From Flavilitoribacter nigricans DSM 23189 = NBRC 102662 (GTDB taxonomy: Bacteria > Bacteroidota > Bacteroidia > Chitinophagales > Saprospiraceae), in the NCBI RefSeq assembly GCF_002646595.1, contig NZ_PDUD01000021.1:124001-188000 (forward strand): a DNA stretch of 64,000 bases. The letters run 5' to 3'. The position numbers and the translations under genes are program-made. Numbering within the stretch: position 1 is the first letter of the stretch; each line of letters begins with the position of its first letter. Of this stretch, positions 17,905 through 27,481 are shown in pieces. The notes beneath the pieces are model-generated. The model had not been told where the DNA came from, did no database searches, and saw only the letters and a program-made list of their open reading frames with translations.

Positions 17905-18621
17905 CTATAACTCCGCCGCCGCCGCTTCGTCCAAAAACCAATCCAACTGACCGGACGAAGGCCGGATATGAGCGGCCGGGAAACTTAACCAGTCACCCTC
18001 TTCCCGAATAATCTGTCTGACTTTATCGGTTTTGCTGGCACCCGTCACCAGAAAGGCTACCCGTTTGGCCTGATTGATCACCGGTCCGGTGAGGGTAATG
18101 CGCTGTTGTCCGCTTTCCGGATGGGTTGCTACAGCACAGGTGGTTTCAGCGAGTAGTAACTCACTTTCGTGCGGGAAGATAGAGGCCGTATGACCGTCCG
18201 AGCCCATCCCCAGAATGATAAGATCAAAGACCGGTACTCCTTTTTTTAGCTCCAGTTCCTCCTCGATGACCTCTCCGTAGCGAACGGCTTCTTCTCTCGG
18301 TTCGTCCTCACCGCGCACCCGGTGAATATTAGCGAGAGGAATATCGATATGTTTGAGCAGCAGCTCCTGCGTCATACCGTAATTGCTATCCTCATCGTCG
18401 GCAGGTACGCAACGTTCGTCTCCCCAGTACAGTTGCACCTTACTCCAGTCAATAGCATCTTCGTATTGCTCAGCGAGCAGGCGGAAGAGCACTTTCGGCG
18501 TGCTGCCGCCCGAAAGGGCAATGGATACTTCGCCCTTACCTTTTAGCCAATTGACCAGCCACTCGGCAAAACCGGCAGCAACAGCATCATTATCGGGGAA
18601 AATATGTACCTCAGGTAGCAT
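17905..18621 (-). CDS. pgl: 6-phosphogluconolactonase
   Basis: A 238-aa cytoplasmic hydrolase (DevB/SOL type), second step of the oxidative pentose phosphate pathway. Motifs: ALSGGSTPKVLFRLL near the N-terminus, VQLYWGDERCVP, and LGMGSDGHTASIFPH with the catalytic histidine. Length is normal. Its ATG overlaps the zwf stop codon by one base (TAATG), so translation is probably coupled to zwf, which makes its substrate. Confidence 0.96.
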   Translation of the reverse strand: MLPEVHIFPDNDAVAAGFAEWLVNWLKGKGEVSIALSGGSTPKVLFRLLAEQYEDAIDWSKVQLYWGDERCVPADDEDSNYGMTQELLLKHIDIPLANIHRVRGEDEPREEAVRYGEVIEEELELKKGVPVFDLIILGMGSDGHTASIFPHESELLLAETTCAVATHPESGQQRITLTGPVINQAKRVAFLVTGASKTDKVRQIIREEGDWLSFPAAHIRPSSGQLDWFLDEAAAAEL

Positions 18622-20135
18622 TACAATTCGCAGTTTTCTTGTGAATTTGAAATTTCTTCGCAGGGATTGCGCCAGCCTTCCTCACCTTCAATCAGGTCCT
18701 CTGCGGCGGCCGGACCCCAGGTGCCGGAAGGGTAACCGTGAACGGTAATATCGGGATTATTTTTCCAAGCGTTAATAATCGGGTCGATAAATTTCCAGGC
18801 CGCTTCCACACTGTCGCCCATGGCGTAAAGCGTCGGGTCGCCTTTCATACAATCCAGGATCAGGCGCTCGTAGGCTTCGGGCACGTAAGCGTCCGTAAGA
18901 TCAGAGTAGTGGAAATCCATATCTACCGTCTTCACGTGGAAACCGGCCCCGGGTACTTTCATGCCGAAGTGCAGCGCCAGACCTTCCTGCGGCTGGATCC
19001 GGATCACTAACTGATTGGGCGTACTCTGGATCTCGTTGACGTTGAAGAACAGGCGATGGGGTGGTGATTTGAAGGTGACCACTACTTCCGTTACTTTGGT
19101 CGGCAACCGTTTGCCGGTACGGAGATAGAAGGGAACCCCGGCCCAGCGCCAGTTGTCGATAAAGAACTTGATGCCCACGTAGGTTTCGGTGCGGGAATCC
19201 TCCGGCACGCCTTTCTCTTCGCGGTATCCTTTTACTTCCTTACCGTCCATTTCGGCGGCTATGTACTGTCCACGCACCACGTAATCCGGCACTTCCTCCT
19301 CGGAGATGAGCCGGATCGACTGGAACAATTTCAGTTTCTCATTACGGATGGCTTTGGCATCGGCCGTGTTGGGCGGCTCCATACCGATATGGGCTACGAT
19401 CTGGAGCAGGTGGTTCTGGACCATATCGCGCAGGGCACCGGATTCGTCGTAGTATCCGCCTCGGTTCTCTACCCCAATGCTTTCGGCCGAGGTGATCTGC
19501 ACGTGCTGGATGTAATTCCGGTTCCAGAGCGGTTCGAAAATACCGTTGGCAAAACGGGTGACCAAGAGGTTCTGCACCGTTTCTTTCCCCAGATAGTGAT
19601 CGATCCGGTAGATCTGATCTTCCTCGAAATATTGCAGCAGGATCTGGTTGAGTTCCCGGGCGGATTTGCCATCGTAACCAAATGGTTTTTCGATCACCAG
19701 CCGCTTCCAGCCGCCGTTCTTGGCGTTCAAATCGTGGCGGTGCAGGTATTCCGGTATCGTTTCGTACAGACTCGGAGGCGTAGACAGGTAGAAGATATAA
19801 TTGCCCCGGGTATTGTATTTATCATCCATTTCGTGCAGCCGATCCTTCACTTTGGCGTAATCTTCGGGATCGTTGGTATCGATCGGCTGGTAGAACAGGC
19901 TCTTGGCAAATTCTTTCAGTTGCTCCTCTTCCCCTTCTTTTTTCTTAAGGTGTTTGTTGTCCGTTGTGACGGCCTCCCGGAATGCTTCATCCGTGAATTC
20001 CGTACGACTCACTCCCAGTAAAGCAAAGTCCTTGGGTAGCGAATTGTTTTTATACAATTGGAAAATGGCGGGGATCAGCTTCCGGCGGGTAAGGTCTCCG
20101 GAGGCACCGAAAATAACGAATACATGTGGATCCAT
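18621..20135 (-). CDS. zwf: Glucose-6-phosphate 1-dehydrogenase
   Basis: A 504-aa enzyme oxidising glucose-6-phosphate to 6-phosphogluconolactone with NAD(P) reduction. N-terminal Rossmann motif FGASGDLTRRKLIPA (about 8-22), active-site RIDHYLGKETVQNLL with catalytic histidine, and the later segment PFYLRTGKRLP are all present. First gene of a zwf-pgl operon, divergent from rpiB across a 112-bp shared promoter region. The C-terminal extension (NSQENCEL) is short and variable in the family. Confidence 0.97.
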   Translation of the reverse strand: MDPHVFVIFGASGDLTRRKLIPAIFQLYKNNSLPKDFALLGVSRTEFTDEAFREAVTTDNKHLKKKEGEEEQLKEFAKSLFYQPIDTNDPEDYAKVKDRLHEMDDKYNTRGNYIFYLSTPPSLYETIPEYLHRHDLNAKNGGWKRLVIEKPFGYDGKSARELNQILLQYFEEDQIYRIDHYLGKETVQNLLVTRFANGIFEPLWNRNYIQHVQITSAESIGVENRGGYYDESGALRDMVQNHLLQIVAHIGMEPPNTADAKAIRNEKLKLFQSIRLISEEEVPDYVVRGQYIAAEMDGKEVKGYREEKGVPEDSRTETYVGIKFFIDNWRWAGVPFYLRTGKRLPTKVTEVVVTFKSPPHRLFFNVNEIQSTPNQLVIRIQPQEGLALHFGMKVPGAGFHVKTVDMDFHYSDLTDAYVPEAYERLILDCMKGDPTLYAMGDSVEAAWKFIDPIINAWKNNPDITVHGYPSGTWGPAAAEDLIEGEEGWRNPCEEISNSQENCEL

Positions 20136-20247
20136 ATAGCTTGTGGGTATTGTTCAACTTCAGTATTTTAGCTCGACGGCACAAGATAAGAATGTTATGT
20201 AAGTGCCGATTGTTCTTGTATCCCGATAAAAATTTAAATTAGAAATT

Positions 20248-20703
20248 ATGAAAATTGGCATTGCAGCGGACCACGGAGGCTTTGAATTAAAAAATCAAAT
20301 GGCGGATTATTTAAGGGAGGCTGGTCACGAGGTCATCGATTTCGGAGCCGAAAGCTACGATGCCAATGATGATTTTCCGGACTTTGTGATCCCGCTCAGC
20401 CGGGCCGTGGGCCGGGAAGAAGTGGAGCGCGGACTGGCAATTTGCGGGAGTGGGGTAGGCGCTTCCATCGCCGCGAATAAGGTTCGGAACGTACGGGCTG
20501 CACTGATCACTGAAACCTACTCCGCCCACCAGGGTGTAGAACACGACAACCTCAACATGATCTGTCTGGGCGGCCGGGTGATCGGGATCGAACTGGCCAA
20601 GGCGATTATCGATGCATTTGTTGGCGCCGATTATGAAGGTAAAGAACGGCAACTGCGCCGCATGGGCAAGGTGGCCGAACTGGAAAAAGACTGGGAATCG
20701 TAA
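20248..20703 (+). CDS. rpiB: Ribose 5-phosphate isomerase B
   Basis: A 151-aa RpiB/LacAB-type isomerase interconverting ribose-5-phosphate and ribulose-5-phosphate. The N-terminus MKIGIAADHGGFELKNQM, the phosphate loop ICGSGVGASIAANKV and the segment HDNLNMICLGGRVIG are typical, and length is normal. It is divergent from zwf, so the oxidative and non-oxidative pentose phosphate genes share one control region. Confidence 0.96.
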   Translation: MKIGIAADHGGFELKNQMADYLREAGHEVIDFGAESYDANDDFPDFVIPLSRAVGREEVERGLAICGSGVGASIAANKVRNVRAALITETYSAHQGVEHDNLNMICLGGRVIGIELAKAIIDAFVGADYEGKERQLRRMGKVAELEKDWES

Positions 20704-20842
20704 TGACATGAGCGTAAAGTGCCGCGATAGCGGATCGGACCTGTAAAGCTCTACAGAAATCATCCTCCGGATGTTGTACTCTCCAATCAATAACTATACG
20801 TCTTATCACTGAGATTTTATTTTTCAAGTAGACTCTAGACCT

Positions 20843-22963
20843 ATGTTATTGAGATATTGCTATTGTTTTTTACTATTCATTCTATTGGGGTGCGTTGGAA
20901 CGACTGATCCGTCGGATTGGACGGGTGTAGATACGGTGGCCGAAGTCTGGGAGGTTTATCCCGAAAGGATCCGATCACTGTTTGCCGCTTTGGATACCGA
21001 CCGGGATGAGCTGGCAGCCGTACAACAACAACTCAGTGAAGGAGACACCCTTGCCGCCGCCGAATCGCTGGTCGCCTATTTCCGGCAATTAGACCGCGAT
21101 TGGGTAGCGGGAGCTTTAGATCCCATGTCGCAGGCGGAAGCATTTCCAATAGCCCTGACGATGCTGGCCGATTCGGTAAGCATCCACGAAGTGAAGGACC
21201 GGATTCCCCGGAACGAAGACGGTGGCTGGCAATGGGATCATACCGGACCCGAGCAGGATGCCGAATTCGCCTATTCCTTGAATACCCAATCTTACCTACC
21301 GGCCTTATATATTTATTTTGCGAGTATTGAAGATGCGGAAAGTGTGGCACTATTCGACCGCATCGTCAAGGATTGGGTGGTGCACCATCCTCTTCCGGCC
21401 GAGGGCGATTCCATCTATCTGGTATTGCAGACTCCTTCCAATATAGATTACCGGGATATCGGAGAAATGGAATGGCGAACGCTGGATACCGGCCGTCGCC
21501 TGGGTTCGGCCTGGCCGCAGTTGTTTTACGCCTTTCAGGGAGTAGATGCGTTTAGCCCGGCGACCCGACTACTGATGCTGTCCAGTATGGCGGAGCAGGC
21601 GGCTTACCTGCGCCAGTACCACAAAAGCGGCCATAACTGGACGACCATGGAAATGAACGGTCTGGCGCTGGTTGGACTCGGTTTTCCGGAATTTCGTTCA
21701 TCCGAAGATTGGGTGGATTACGCGCTGGGAGTAATGTCCGAAGAGATCAACCGGCAGGTATATCCGGACGGCATCCAAACGGAAGTGTCTACCAAAACCC
21801 AGTGGGTGGCGCTGCGGCGCTTTGAGACTATTGCTGTCAATCTGGGTAAGGCCGGGCGGGAGGTGTCCGATCAGTATATCAAGCGACTGGAAGAGATGTA
21901 CAACTATCTGGCCTACGGAATGCGTCCGGACGGCAACCAGCCGCTCAACAATGATTCGGATCTGGAGGACCTGCGCCCCCGCGTGCTTACCGCGGCGGAA
22001 AAATTTGCACGGACTGACTGGGTTTACATCGCTACAAATGGGGAAAAGGGCGTCCGACCGGAGGTCGGGCCAACACTTACTTTCCCCTGGGCGGGAATTC
22101 ACATTATGCGCAACGGCTGGGATGCAAAGGCACACTGGTCGCTCTTCGATACGGGCCCCTACGGCACCGGCCATCAACACCGCGATAAACTGCACCTGTC
22201 GGTCACCGCCTTCGGCAAAGACCTGCTGGTGGATGGCGGACGGTATACCCACCGGGATTATTTCAGTTTTGACCCAACGATGTGGCGGGGATATTTCCGC
22301 AGTTCATTTTCTCACAATACCATACTGGTAGACGGGAACGGACAAAATGCGGGTGCGCTGCGGGCCGATGCTGCACTTGAATCTGGTACAGATTACATTC
22401 ACCGGGCGGATCTCGATTACGCCGCGGGAAGTTTCGAGCAAGGTTACGAAAATGTGGAAGGCACGGCGGTGCATAGCCGCTCGGTGCTGTACCTGCGGGA
22501 TCAATACTGGATCGTATTGGATAAGTTTGCCACCGATCGTCCCCGCGATCTGCAGGTCTTGTGGCACTATGCACCCAGCTGCGAAGTTGTACTGGAAGAT
22601 CTGCAGGCCGTATCTACCAATGCCGATGGAGCTAATCTGCGGATCGTTCCCGCCGGTAAGGAGAACTGGGCCCCGAAAATTATCAAAGGGCAGGAAAAAC
22701 CCCATATCCAGGGATGGTATAGTGCCAACTATGGCGAAAAAGTGCCCAATCCGACGCTCGTTTATTCCACAAGTATTGAGCAATCTGCTACATTTGCCTG
22801 GGTTTTGGTACCGAAAGACGGTCTGGTAGGGGCTGTAGATGCGAAAATCGAGGAAAAGGCCGAAGTAGTAGTGATCACCGTGACCGAAGCGGGTCACGAT
22901 CCGGTCGTAATCACCCTGCCCAGAGATAAAGATCTGGATCGACTCAACGTAAGCGGGCAGTGA
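20843..22963 (+). CDS. Heparinase II/III family lipoprotein (putative polysaccharide lyase)
   Basis: A 706-aa exported protein. A lipoprotein signal ends FILLGCVGT (Cys near residue 18). An alpha/alpha-toroid region follows (about 60-380) with GHNWTTMEMNGLALVGL, typical of alginate/heparinase-type lyases. The C-terminal heparinase II/III beta-sandwich begins near residue 420 with GTGHQHRDKLHLSVTAFG, LLVDGGRYTH and SFSHNTILVDG. Enzymes of this fold cleave uronic-acid polysaccharides such as alginate, heparin or ulvan-like chains. The substrate is not predictable and no SusC/SusD pair is nearby. It lies oddly between rpiB and gnd. Confidence 0.82.
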   Translation: MLLRYCYCFLLFILLGCVGTTDPSDWTGVDTVAEVWEVYPERIRSLFAALDTDRDELAAVQQQLSEGDTLAAAESLVAYFRQLDRDWVAGALDPMSQAEAFPIALTMLADSVSIHEVKDRIPRNEDGGWQWDHTGPEQDAEFAYSLNTQSYLPALYIYFASIEDAESVALFDRIVKDWVVHHPLPAEGDSIYLVLQTPSNIDYRDIGEMEWRTLDTGRRLGSAWPQLFYAFQGVDAFSPATRLLMLSSMAEQAAYLRQYHKSGHNWTTMEMNGLALVGLGFPEFRSSEDWVDYALGVMSEEINRQVYPDGIQTEVSTKTQWVALRRFETIAVNLGKAGREVSDQYIKRLEEMYNYLAYGMRPDGNQPLNNDSDLEDLRPRVLTAAEKFARTDWVYIATNGEKGVRPEVGPTLTFPWAGIHIMRNGWDAKAHWSLFDTGPYGTGHQHRDKLHLSVTAFGKDLLVDGGRYTHRDYFSFDPTMWRGYFRSSFSHNTILVDGNGQNAGALRADAALESGTDYIHRADLDYAAGSFEQGYENVEGTAVHSRSVLYLRDQYWIVLDKFATDRPRDLQVLWHYAPSCEVVLEDLQAVSTNADGANLRIVPAGKENWAPKIIKGQEKPHIQGWYSANYGEKVPNPTLVYSTSIEQSATFAWVLVPKDGLVGAVDAKIEEKAEVVVITVTEAGHDPVVITLPRDKDLDRLNVSGQ

Positions 22964-23092
22964 CCTGTTATCAGTAGTCAGTTGTTACATTGACCGATAA
23001 GATTACATCAATAGCAATTTCAATGGCAATAACAATCACAATACCTTCCTGCCACTGAAATCGGTGTTGAGATTGATATTAAAACACACATC

Positions 23093-24505
23093 ATGGATAC
23101 GAACAAATTCGACTTTGGAATGGTGGGCCTCGGGGTAATGGGCCGCAATTTTTTATTGAATGTCGCCGACCACGGTTTTTCGGCCCTGGGCCTGGACCTG
23201 GACGCTGAAAAAGCGAAAGCACTCGATGAGGAAGGGGCCGGACGTACGGTAAAGGGGACGACCTCCACGGAAGAATTTGTAGCCGGTCTGAAAACCCCGC
23301 GACGGATCATGCTCCTGGTGCCGGCCGGTAAAGTGGTAGATTCGGTGATCAACAGCCTGCTGCCGCACCTGGATCAGGGTGATATGATCATCGATGGTGG
23401 GAATTCTCACTTCCCCGATACCGAACGCCGCAATAAAGAACTCCAGGAAAAAGGCTTCTACTTCGTCGGAGCCGGGGTATCGGGCGGTGCAGAAGGCGCC
23501 CGCCGCGGACCGAGTATTATGCCGGGTGGAAATCCTAAAGCTTACGAACACATCCGGCCGGTGCTGGAAGCCGTTGCCGCCAAAGTCAATGGAGAACCCT
23601 GTGTGGCCCATATGGGCCGCGGTGCCGCCGGCCACTATGTGAAAATGGTGCACAATGGCATAGAATACGGTTTGATGCAACTTATAGCCGAGGCGTACGA
23701 CCTGTTGAAAAAATTAGGTGGACTGACCAACGAAGAGTTGCACCGCACTTTTGCCCGCTGGAACGAAGGACGCCTGCAGTCCTTCCTGATCGAGATCACC
23801 GCAGCCATCTTTGCGCAAAAAGATGATCTGACTGACGGTGATCTGGTGGATGGCATTCTGGATAAGGCCAAGCAAAAAGGCACCGGCAAATGGACTTCCC
23901 AAAATGCGATGGACCTGGGTATTCCCATTCCAACCATCGATGCGGCGGTGACCATGCGTGGCCTATCGGCTCTGAAGGACGAACGTTCCCGGGCTGCTGC
24001 CCACTATCCTTCCGATCGGAAGATCAAAAGTGTAGAAAAAGGGACCATCGTCAGTGAGGTGGAGCAGGCACTTTACTTTGCCTTTATCATCACTTACGCC
24101 CAGGGTTTGAGTCTGCTGGATGATGCCTCCAAAGAGCACGATTATGGTTGCGATATGGAAGCCATTGCCCGTATCTGGCGGGGTGGCTGTATCATCCGGG
24201 CGGCTTTGCTGGAAGATATCCGCAAGGTATACCGGGCTCAGCCGGATCTGACCAATATGCTGTTGTCCAATGAATTCAAGGACGAACTGGCCGCCACCGA
24301 AGAGGCTACCCGCAGTGTATTGAAAAAAGCTATCGATGCGGGTATTCCGACGCTGACCTTATCTTCTACGCTTAATTATTTTGATGCTTATCGCAGTGAG
24401 CGCCTGCCGTTGAATTTAGTGCAGGCCCAGCGGGATTTCTTCGGCTCCCATACCTACGAGCGGCTCGACCGGGAAGGTATTTTTCACACGGAGTGGGGGA
24501 GTTGA
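23093..24505 (+). CDS. gnd: 6-phosphogluconate dehydrogenase, decarboxylating
   Basis: A 470-aa enzyme making ribulose-5-phosphate, CO2 and NADPH. The N-terminal Rossmann motif is MVGLGVMGRN. The catalytic stretch GVSGGAEGARRGPSIMPGG and KMVHNGIEYGLMQL carry the family lysine and asparagine. The long helical domain and C-terminal FFGSHTYERLD are standard. Length matches the long (homodimeric) form. With zwf, pgl and rpiB nearby this completes the oxidative branch. mnmE follows 56 bases later on the same strand. Confidence 0.97.
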   Translation: MDTNKFDFGMVGLGVMGRNFLLNVADHGFSALGLDLDAEKAKALDEEGAGRTVKGTTSTEEFVAGLKTPRRIMLLVPAGKVVDSVINSLLPHLDQGDMIIDGGNSHFPDTERRNKELQEKGFYFVGAGVSGGAEGARRGPSIMPGGNPKAYEHIRPVLEAVAAKVNGEPCVAHMGRGAAGHYVKMVHNGIEYGLMQLIAEAYDLLKKLGGLTNEELHRTFARWNEGRLQSFLIEITAAIFAQKDDLTDGDLVDGILDKAKQKGTGKWTSQNAMDLGIPIPTIDAAVTMRGLSALKDERSRAAAHYPSDRKIKSVEKGTIVSEVEQALYFAFIITYAQGLSLLDDASKEHDYGCDMEAIARIWRGGCIIRAALLEDIRKVYRAQPDLTNMLLSNEFKDELAATEEATRSVLKKAIDAGIPTLTLSSTLNYFDAYRSERLPLNLVQAQRDFFGSHTYERLDREGIFHTEWGS

Positions 24506-24561
24506 TGATATGATTTGTTGATGATGCGATTATTTGATTTTGGATCAATGATTATTAGGTA

Positions 24562-25965
24562 ATGGCTTATTCTGCTCTGGATCTACGCGACACAATAGTT
24601 GCCCTGGCTACACCGCCGGGTGTGGGGGCAATTGGGGTGATCCGCCTGTCGGGCCCGAAGGCGATCGAAATTGTGAATGGTGTTTTCCCTGGAAAGGATT
24701 TGCTGCAACAGAAGAGCCATACCGTGCATTTCGGGACTATTCGGGGTGAAGGAGAAAGGATCATTGATGAGGTACTCGTTACTCTCTTCGTCGCTCCGAC
24801 TTCCTATACCGGAGAAAATGTAGTAGAGGTTTCCTGCCACGGTTCTAACTACATCATTCAGGAACTGATTCGTTTATTCATTAAAAAAGGCGCCCGCCTG
24901 GCGCAGGCCGGTGAATTTACCCTGCGGGCTTTTCTGAACGGACGGATGGATCTCAGTCAGGCCGAAGCCGTTGCCGATCTCATTGCTTCGGATTCGGAGC
25001 GCTCCCACGATCTGGCGCTGCAGCAAATGCGGGGCGGTATTTCGCAGGAAATTGCCGAACTCCGGCAGCAACTCATCGATTTCGCCAGCCTCATCGAACT
25101 GGAACTGGATTTCGCGGAGGAAGATGTCGAATTCGCCAACCGCGGTGAATTGCGGGTACTAGTTGAAAAGATCCAGCGCCTAATCCGCCAACTCCTCGAT
25201 TCCTTCCGACTGGGGAACGCCATCAAACAGGGCGTCACCACGGTCATTGCCGGTAGACCCAATGCTGGGAAAAGCACCCTGCTCAACGCTCTGCTCAACG
25301 AAGAACGGGCCATCGTCAGCGAGATCGCCGGCACTACCCGTGACACCATTGAAGAAGTGCTCAATATCGACGGCGTCCTGTTCCGTATCGTCGATACAGC
25401 CGGCATCCGCGATGCCCAGGATCAGATCGAAGCGATCGGGGTGGAAAAAACCCTGGAAAAAGTACGTCAGAGCAGCCTGCTCATCTACGTTTTCGACGTC
25501 ATCCGCACCTCACCCGAAGAAGTCCGCACCGATCTGGACCGGCTGATCCACAGCAATGTCTATCCCGTTGTTGTTGCCAATAAAATGGATCTGAATCCCT
25601 ACACCAAACGCGAACATTATTTTCCCGCCAGCGAAGCACGCTTTGCCGACCTTCAGTGGGTGCCTATCGTCGCCAAAGAGAGTATGAATATCCCTCACCT
25701 CAAAGAAGTCCTCTACCAGGCCGTACTTTCCGAAAAAGTGGGCTCTGACGAAACCATCATCAGCAACGCCCGCCACTTTGAGGCCTTAGAGAAGGCCTAC
25801 ACTAGCCTCACCGACGTCCTCAACGGAATGAATCAACAGATCACCTCGGATTTTATCGCTATGGATATCCGGCGGGCATTGTCTTATCTCGGGGAAATTA
25901 CCGGGGAGGTGAGTACGGATGATTTGTTGGGGAATATTTTTAGCAGGTTTTGTATTGGGAAGTAG
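24562..25965 (+). CDS. mnmE: tRNA uridine-5-carboxymethylaminomethyl modification GTPase MnmE
   Basis: A 467-aa tRNA-modifying GTPase that works with MnmG on the wobble uridine. The tetrahydrofolate-binding N-terminus (VALATPPGVGAIGVIRLSG) and helical domain precede the G domain: P-loop GRPNAGKSTLLN, switch region AGTTRDTIEE, DTAG and NKMD. The protein ends in the invariant CIGK motif with the catalytic cysteine. It is the last GC-rich gene before the AT-rich island and is intact. Confidence 0.97.
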   Translation: MAYSALDLRDTIVALATPPGVGAIGVIRLSGPKAIEIVNGVFPGKDLLQQKSHTVHFGTIRGEGERIIDEVLVTLFVAPTSYTGENVVEVSCHGSNYIIQELIRLFIKKGARLAQAGEFTLRAFLNGRMDLSQAEAVADLIASDSERSHDLALQQMRGGISQEIAELRQQLIDFASLIELELDFAEEDVEFANRGELRVLVEKIQRLIRQLLDSFRLGNAIKQGVTTVIAGRPNAGKSTLLNALLNEERAIVSEIAGTTRDTIEEVLNIDGVLFRIVDTAGIRDAQDQIEAIGVEKTLEKVRQSSLLIYVFDVIRTSPEEVRTDLDRLIHSNVYPVVVANKMDLNPYTKREHYFPASEARFADLQWVPIVAKESMNIPHLKEVLYQAVLSEKVGSDETIISNARHFEALEKAYTSLTDVLNGMNQQITSDFIAMDIRRALSYLGEITGEVSTDDLLGNIFSRFCIGK

Positions 25966-26338
25966 ATTGGTGAAATTGCCAGTGCTCGCCAGTACGATTT
26001 GTGATGTTACTCAATTATAAAAAACACGATTTTATCATTTGTGTCATGTCGTTAGATTATTATAGAAAATAAGTTCTCAAAATTTAGATGTGTCTGCACG
26101 GTTGTAAAGAAATCTCTTTTTCAAAGATTAAAATTTTTCTATTATATTTCATCTTTATGCATAAAGTTCCTGTGGTCCAAAATTCAATGTTTATTGAAAG
26201 CATAATGATTGCTCTTATGGCGAACTTCTATTATGCTAGTTTGATGGATATTCCATAATTACATTCACAATGAAGCTAAGGATTAAAATTGCAGGTTAAA
26301 AATTATTGCTAATTGTAAAGCCAAGTTACCTATTATTT
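25966..26338. other. AT-rich left border of the conflict island
   Basis: Base composition shifts sharply to AT-rich from about 26010, just past mnmE. No coding frame or tRNA is seen. It contains a perfect 14-bp palindrome at 26153-26166 and a TTCAAT/ATTGAA hairpin (26183-26198). A weak promoter-like TAGTTTG occurs at 26237-26243. No duplicated mnmE end or attachment repeat was found. Confidence 0.5.
26153..26166. promoter_or_regulatory. 14-bp palindrome upstream of the SIR2/nSTAND pair
   Basis: CTTTATGCATAAAG is perfectly self-complementary and lies 173 bases before the start at 26339. Its core TATGCATA recurs at 31352-31359 at the far end of the AT-rich island. Possible repressor site; inferred. 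Confidence 0.35.
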
Positions 26339-27481
26339 ATGGAAGTAACGACCTCAGTAAGCACCTTCGATTGGGAAGATATTCTTGACGCACTGCAAGA
26401 AGAAAAATGTATTCTATTTCTCGGGCCAGGAGTTTTCCGTACTACTGATGGAAGAATGTTAGAAAGTCAGCTTTACGAAGAATTAGAAGTAAATCACCCG
26501 GAACATCCTTACATTCGGACATTTTACGAAGACGATGGTTTTTTTCTTTTCAGAGAAGATCATTTTAAGCGAAAAGTGATTAGGCGAATCAGACGTTTTT
26601 TTCAGGAACCACTAATTTTGGCAGATGAAGTACTTGCTAAAATAGCCCGGATTCCATTTCATATCATCTTTACTTTGACTCCTGATGGATTGTTAGCACG
26701 GACCTTTGACCAGTTACGATTGCCTTACCAACATGACTTCTATAATAAAAATCAAAAACCTCAGGAGTTTATACAACCCAGTGCTAAACGTCCATTAATT
26801 TACAACATGCTAGGATATATTGAGGAGTACGATAGCTTAGTACTTACTCACAATGATCTATTCGATTATCTGAATTCTATTTTTGCAGGGAAAAGTATGC
26901 AACCGGAATTGAGGCAACAACTTAAACAGGCCCATAGCTATATTTTCCTAGGACTCCAATACGAAAAATGGTATTTACAATTGTTGTTGCGCGTCCTTTC
27001 ATTACACGCTCCGGAACTGGTCCGTCTCGAACGCTACGCTAGCCATCCAACAATAAAGATGAAACAGCAGCTTAAAAGGCTTTTTGAACAAGAATTTAAT
27101 ATCGAATTCGTTCCTAACAATCCAATTGGATTTATCAATGAACTACATATGCATTGCAATGCAAAAGGTTTATTACGAATTCTACCGGAAGTGGAATTTT
27201 CTAATACGAATTTTCGTGACAAGATACGTAAGGTAAGATCCTTAATCGCAGAAAATAAAATATTGCCAGCTATTGTAAGCTTGAAGGAAATCTTAGAGTC
27301 ACATGGACCTAAATGTAATCACTTGCGTGATGAACTAATTCTACAAGAACGCAATTTTCGACATCTGAATCAAAAAATAATTGGTAGAATGGCCTCCGAG
27401 CAGGATCGTATCGAATTAAACCAAGTTCTATTTGCCCTGATTAGCCTTATTTCTCAAACCGAAAACTGCTTGGGCTCATGA
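26339..27481 (+). CDS. SIR2-like protein with effector-associated domain (degenerate active site)
   Basis: A 380-aa cytoplasmic protein. Residues about 12-280 look like a SIR2-fold domain: CILFLGPGVFRT (nucleotide-binding GPG, 29-31), HIIFTLTPDGLL in the TTNYD position, and PLIYNMLGYIEEYDSLVLT in the K-x-HGS position. The catalytic Asn is replaced (T112-L-T-P-D116) and the catalytic His is Leu158, so NADase activity is not expected. The C-terminal about 90 residues form a helical effector-associated domain (EAD11-like: KVRSLIAENKILPAIVSLKE, IELNQVLFALI), an adaptor that recruits partner proteins. It overlaps the STAND gene by 4 bases (ATGA). The ATG at 26339 is chosen over an in-frame TTG at 26306. 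Confidence 0.72.
   Translation: MEVTTSVSTFDWEDILDALQEEKCILFLGPGVFRTTDGRMLESQLYEELEVNHPEHPYIRTFYEDDGFFLFREDHFKRKVIRRIRRFFQEPLILADEVLAKIARIPFHIIFTLTPDGLLARTFDQLRLPYQHDFYNKNQKPQEFIQPSAKRPLIYNMLGYIEEYDSLVLTHNDLFDYLNSIFAGKSMQPELRQQLKQAHSYIFLGLQYEKWYLQLLLRVLSLHAPELVRLERYASHPTIKMKQQLKRLFEQEFNIEFVPNNPIGFINELHMHCNAKGLLRILPEVEFSNTNFRDKIRKVRSLIAENKILPAIVSLKEILESHGPKCNHLRDELILQERNFRHLNQKIIGRMASEQDRIELNQVLFALISLISQTENCLGS

Noticed and set aside
24562-26338. tRNA- or mnmE-associated integration site for the AT-rich island
   Set aside because: No tRNA, integrase or duplicated mnmE 3' segment was found at either border; mnmE ends intact with CIGK.
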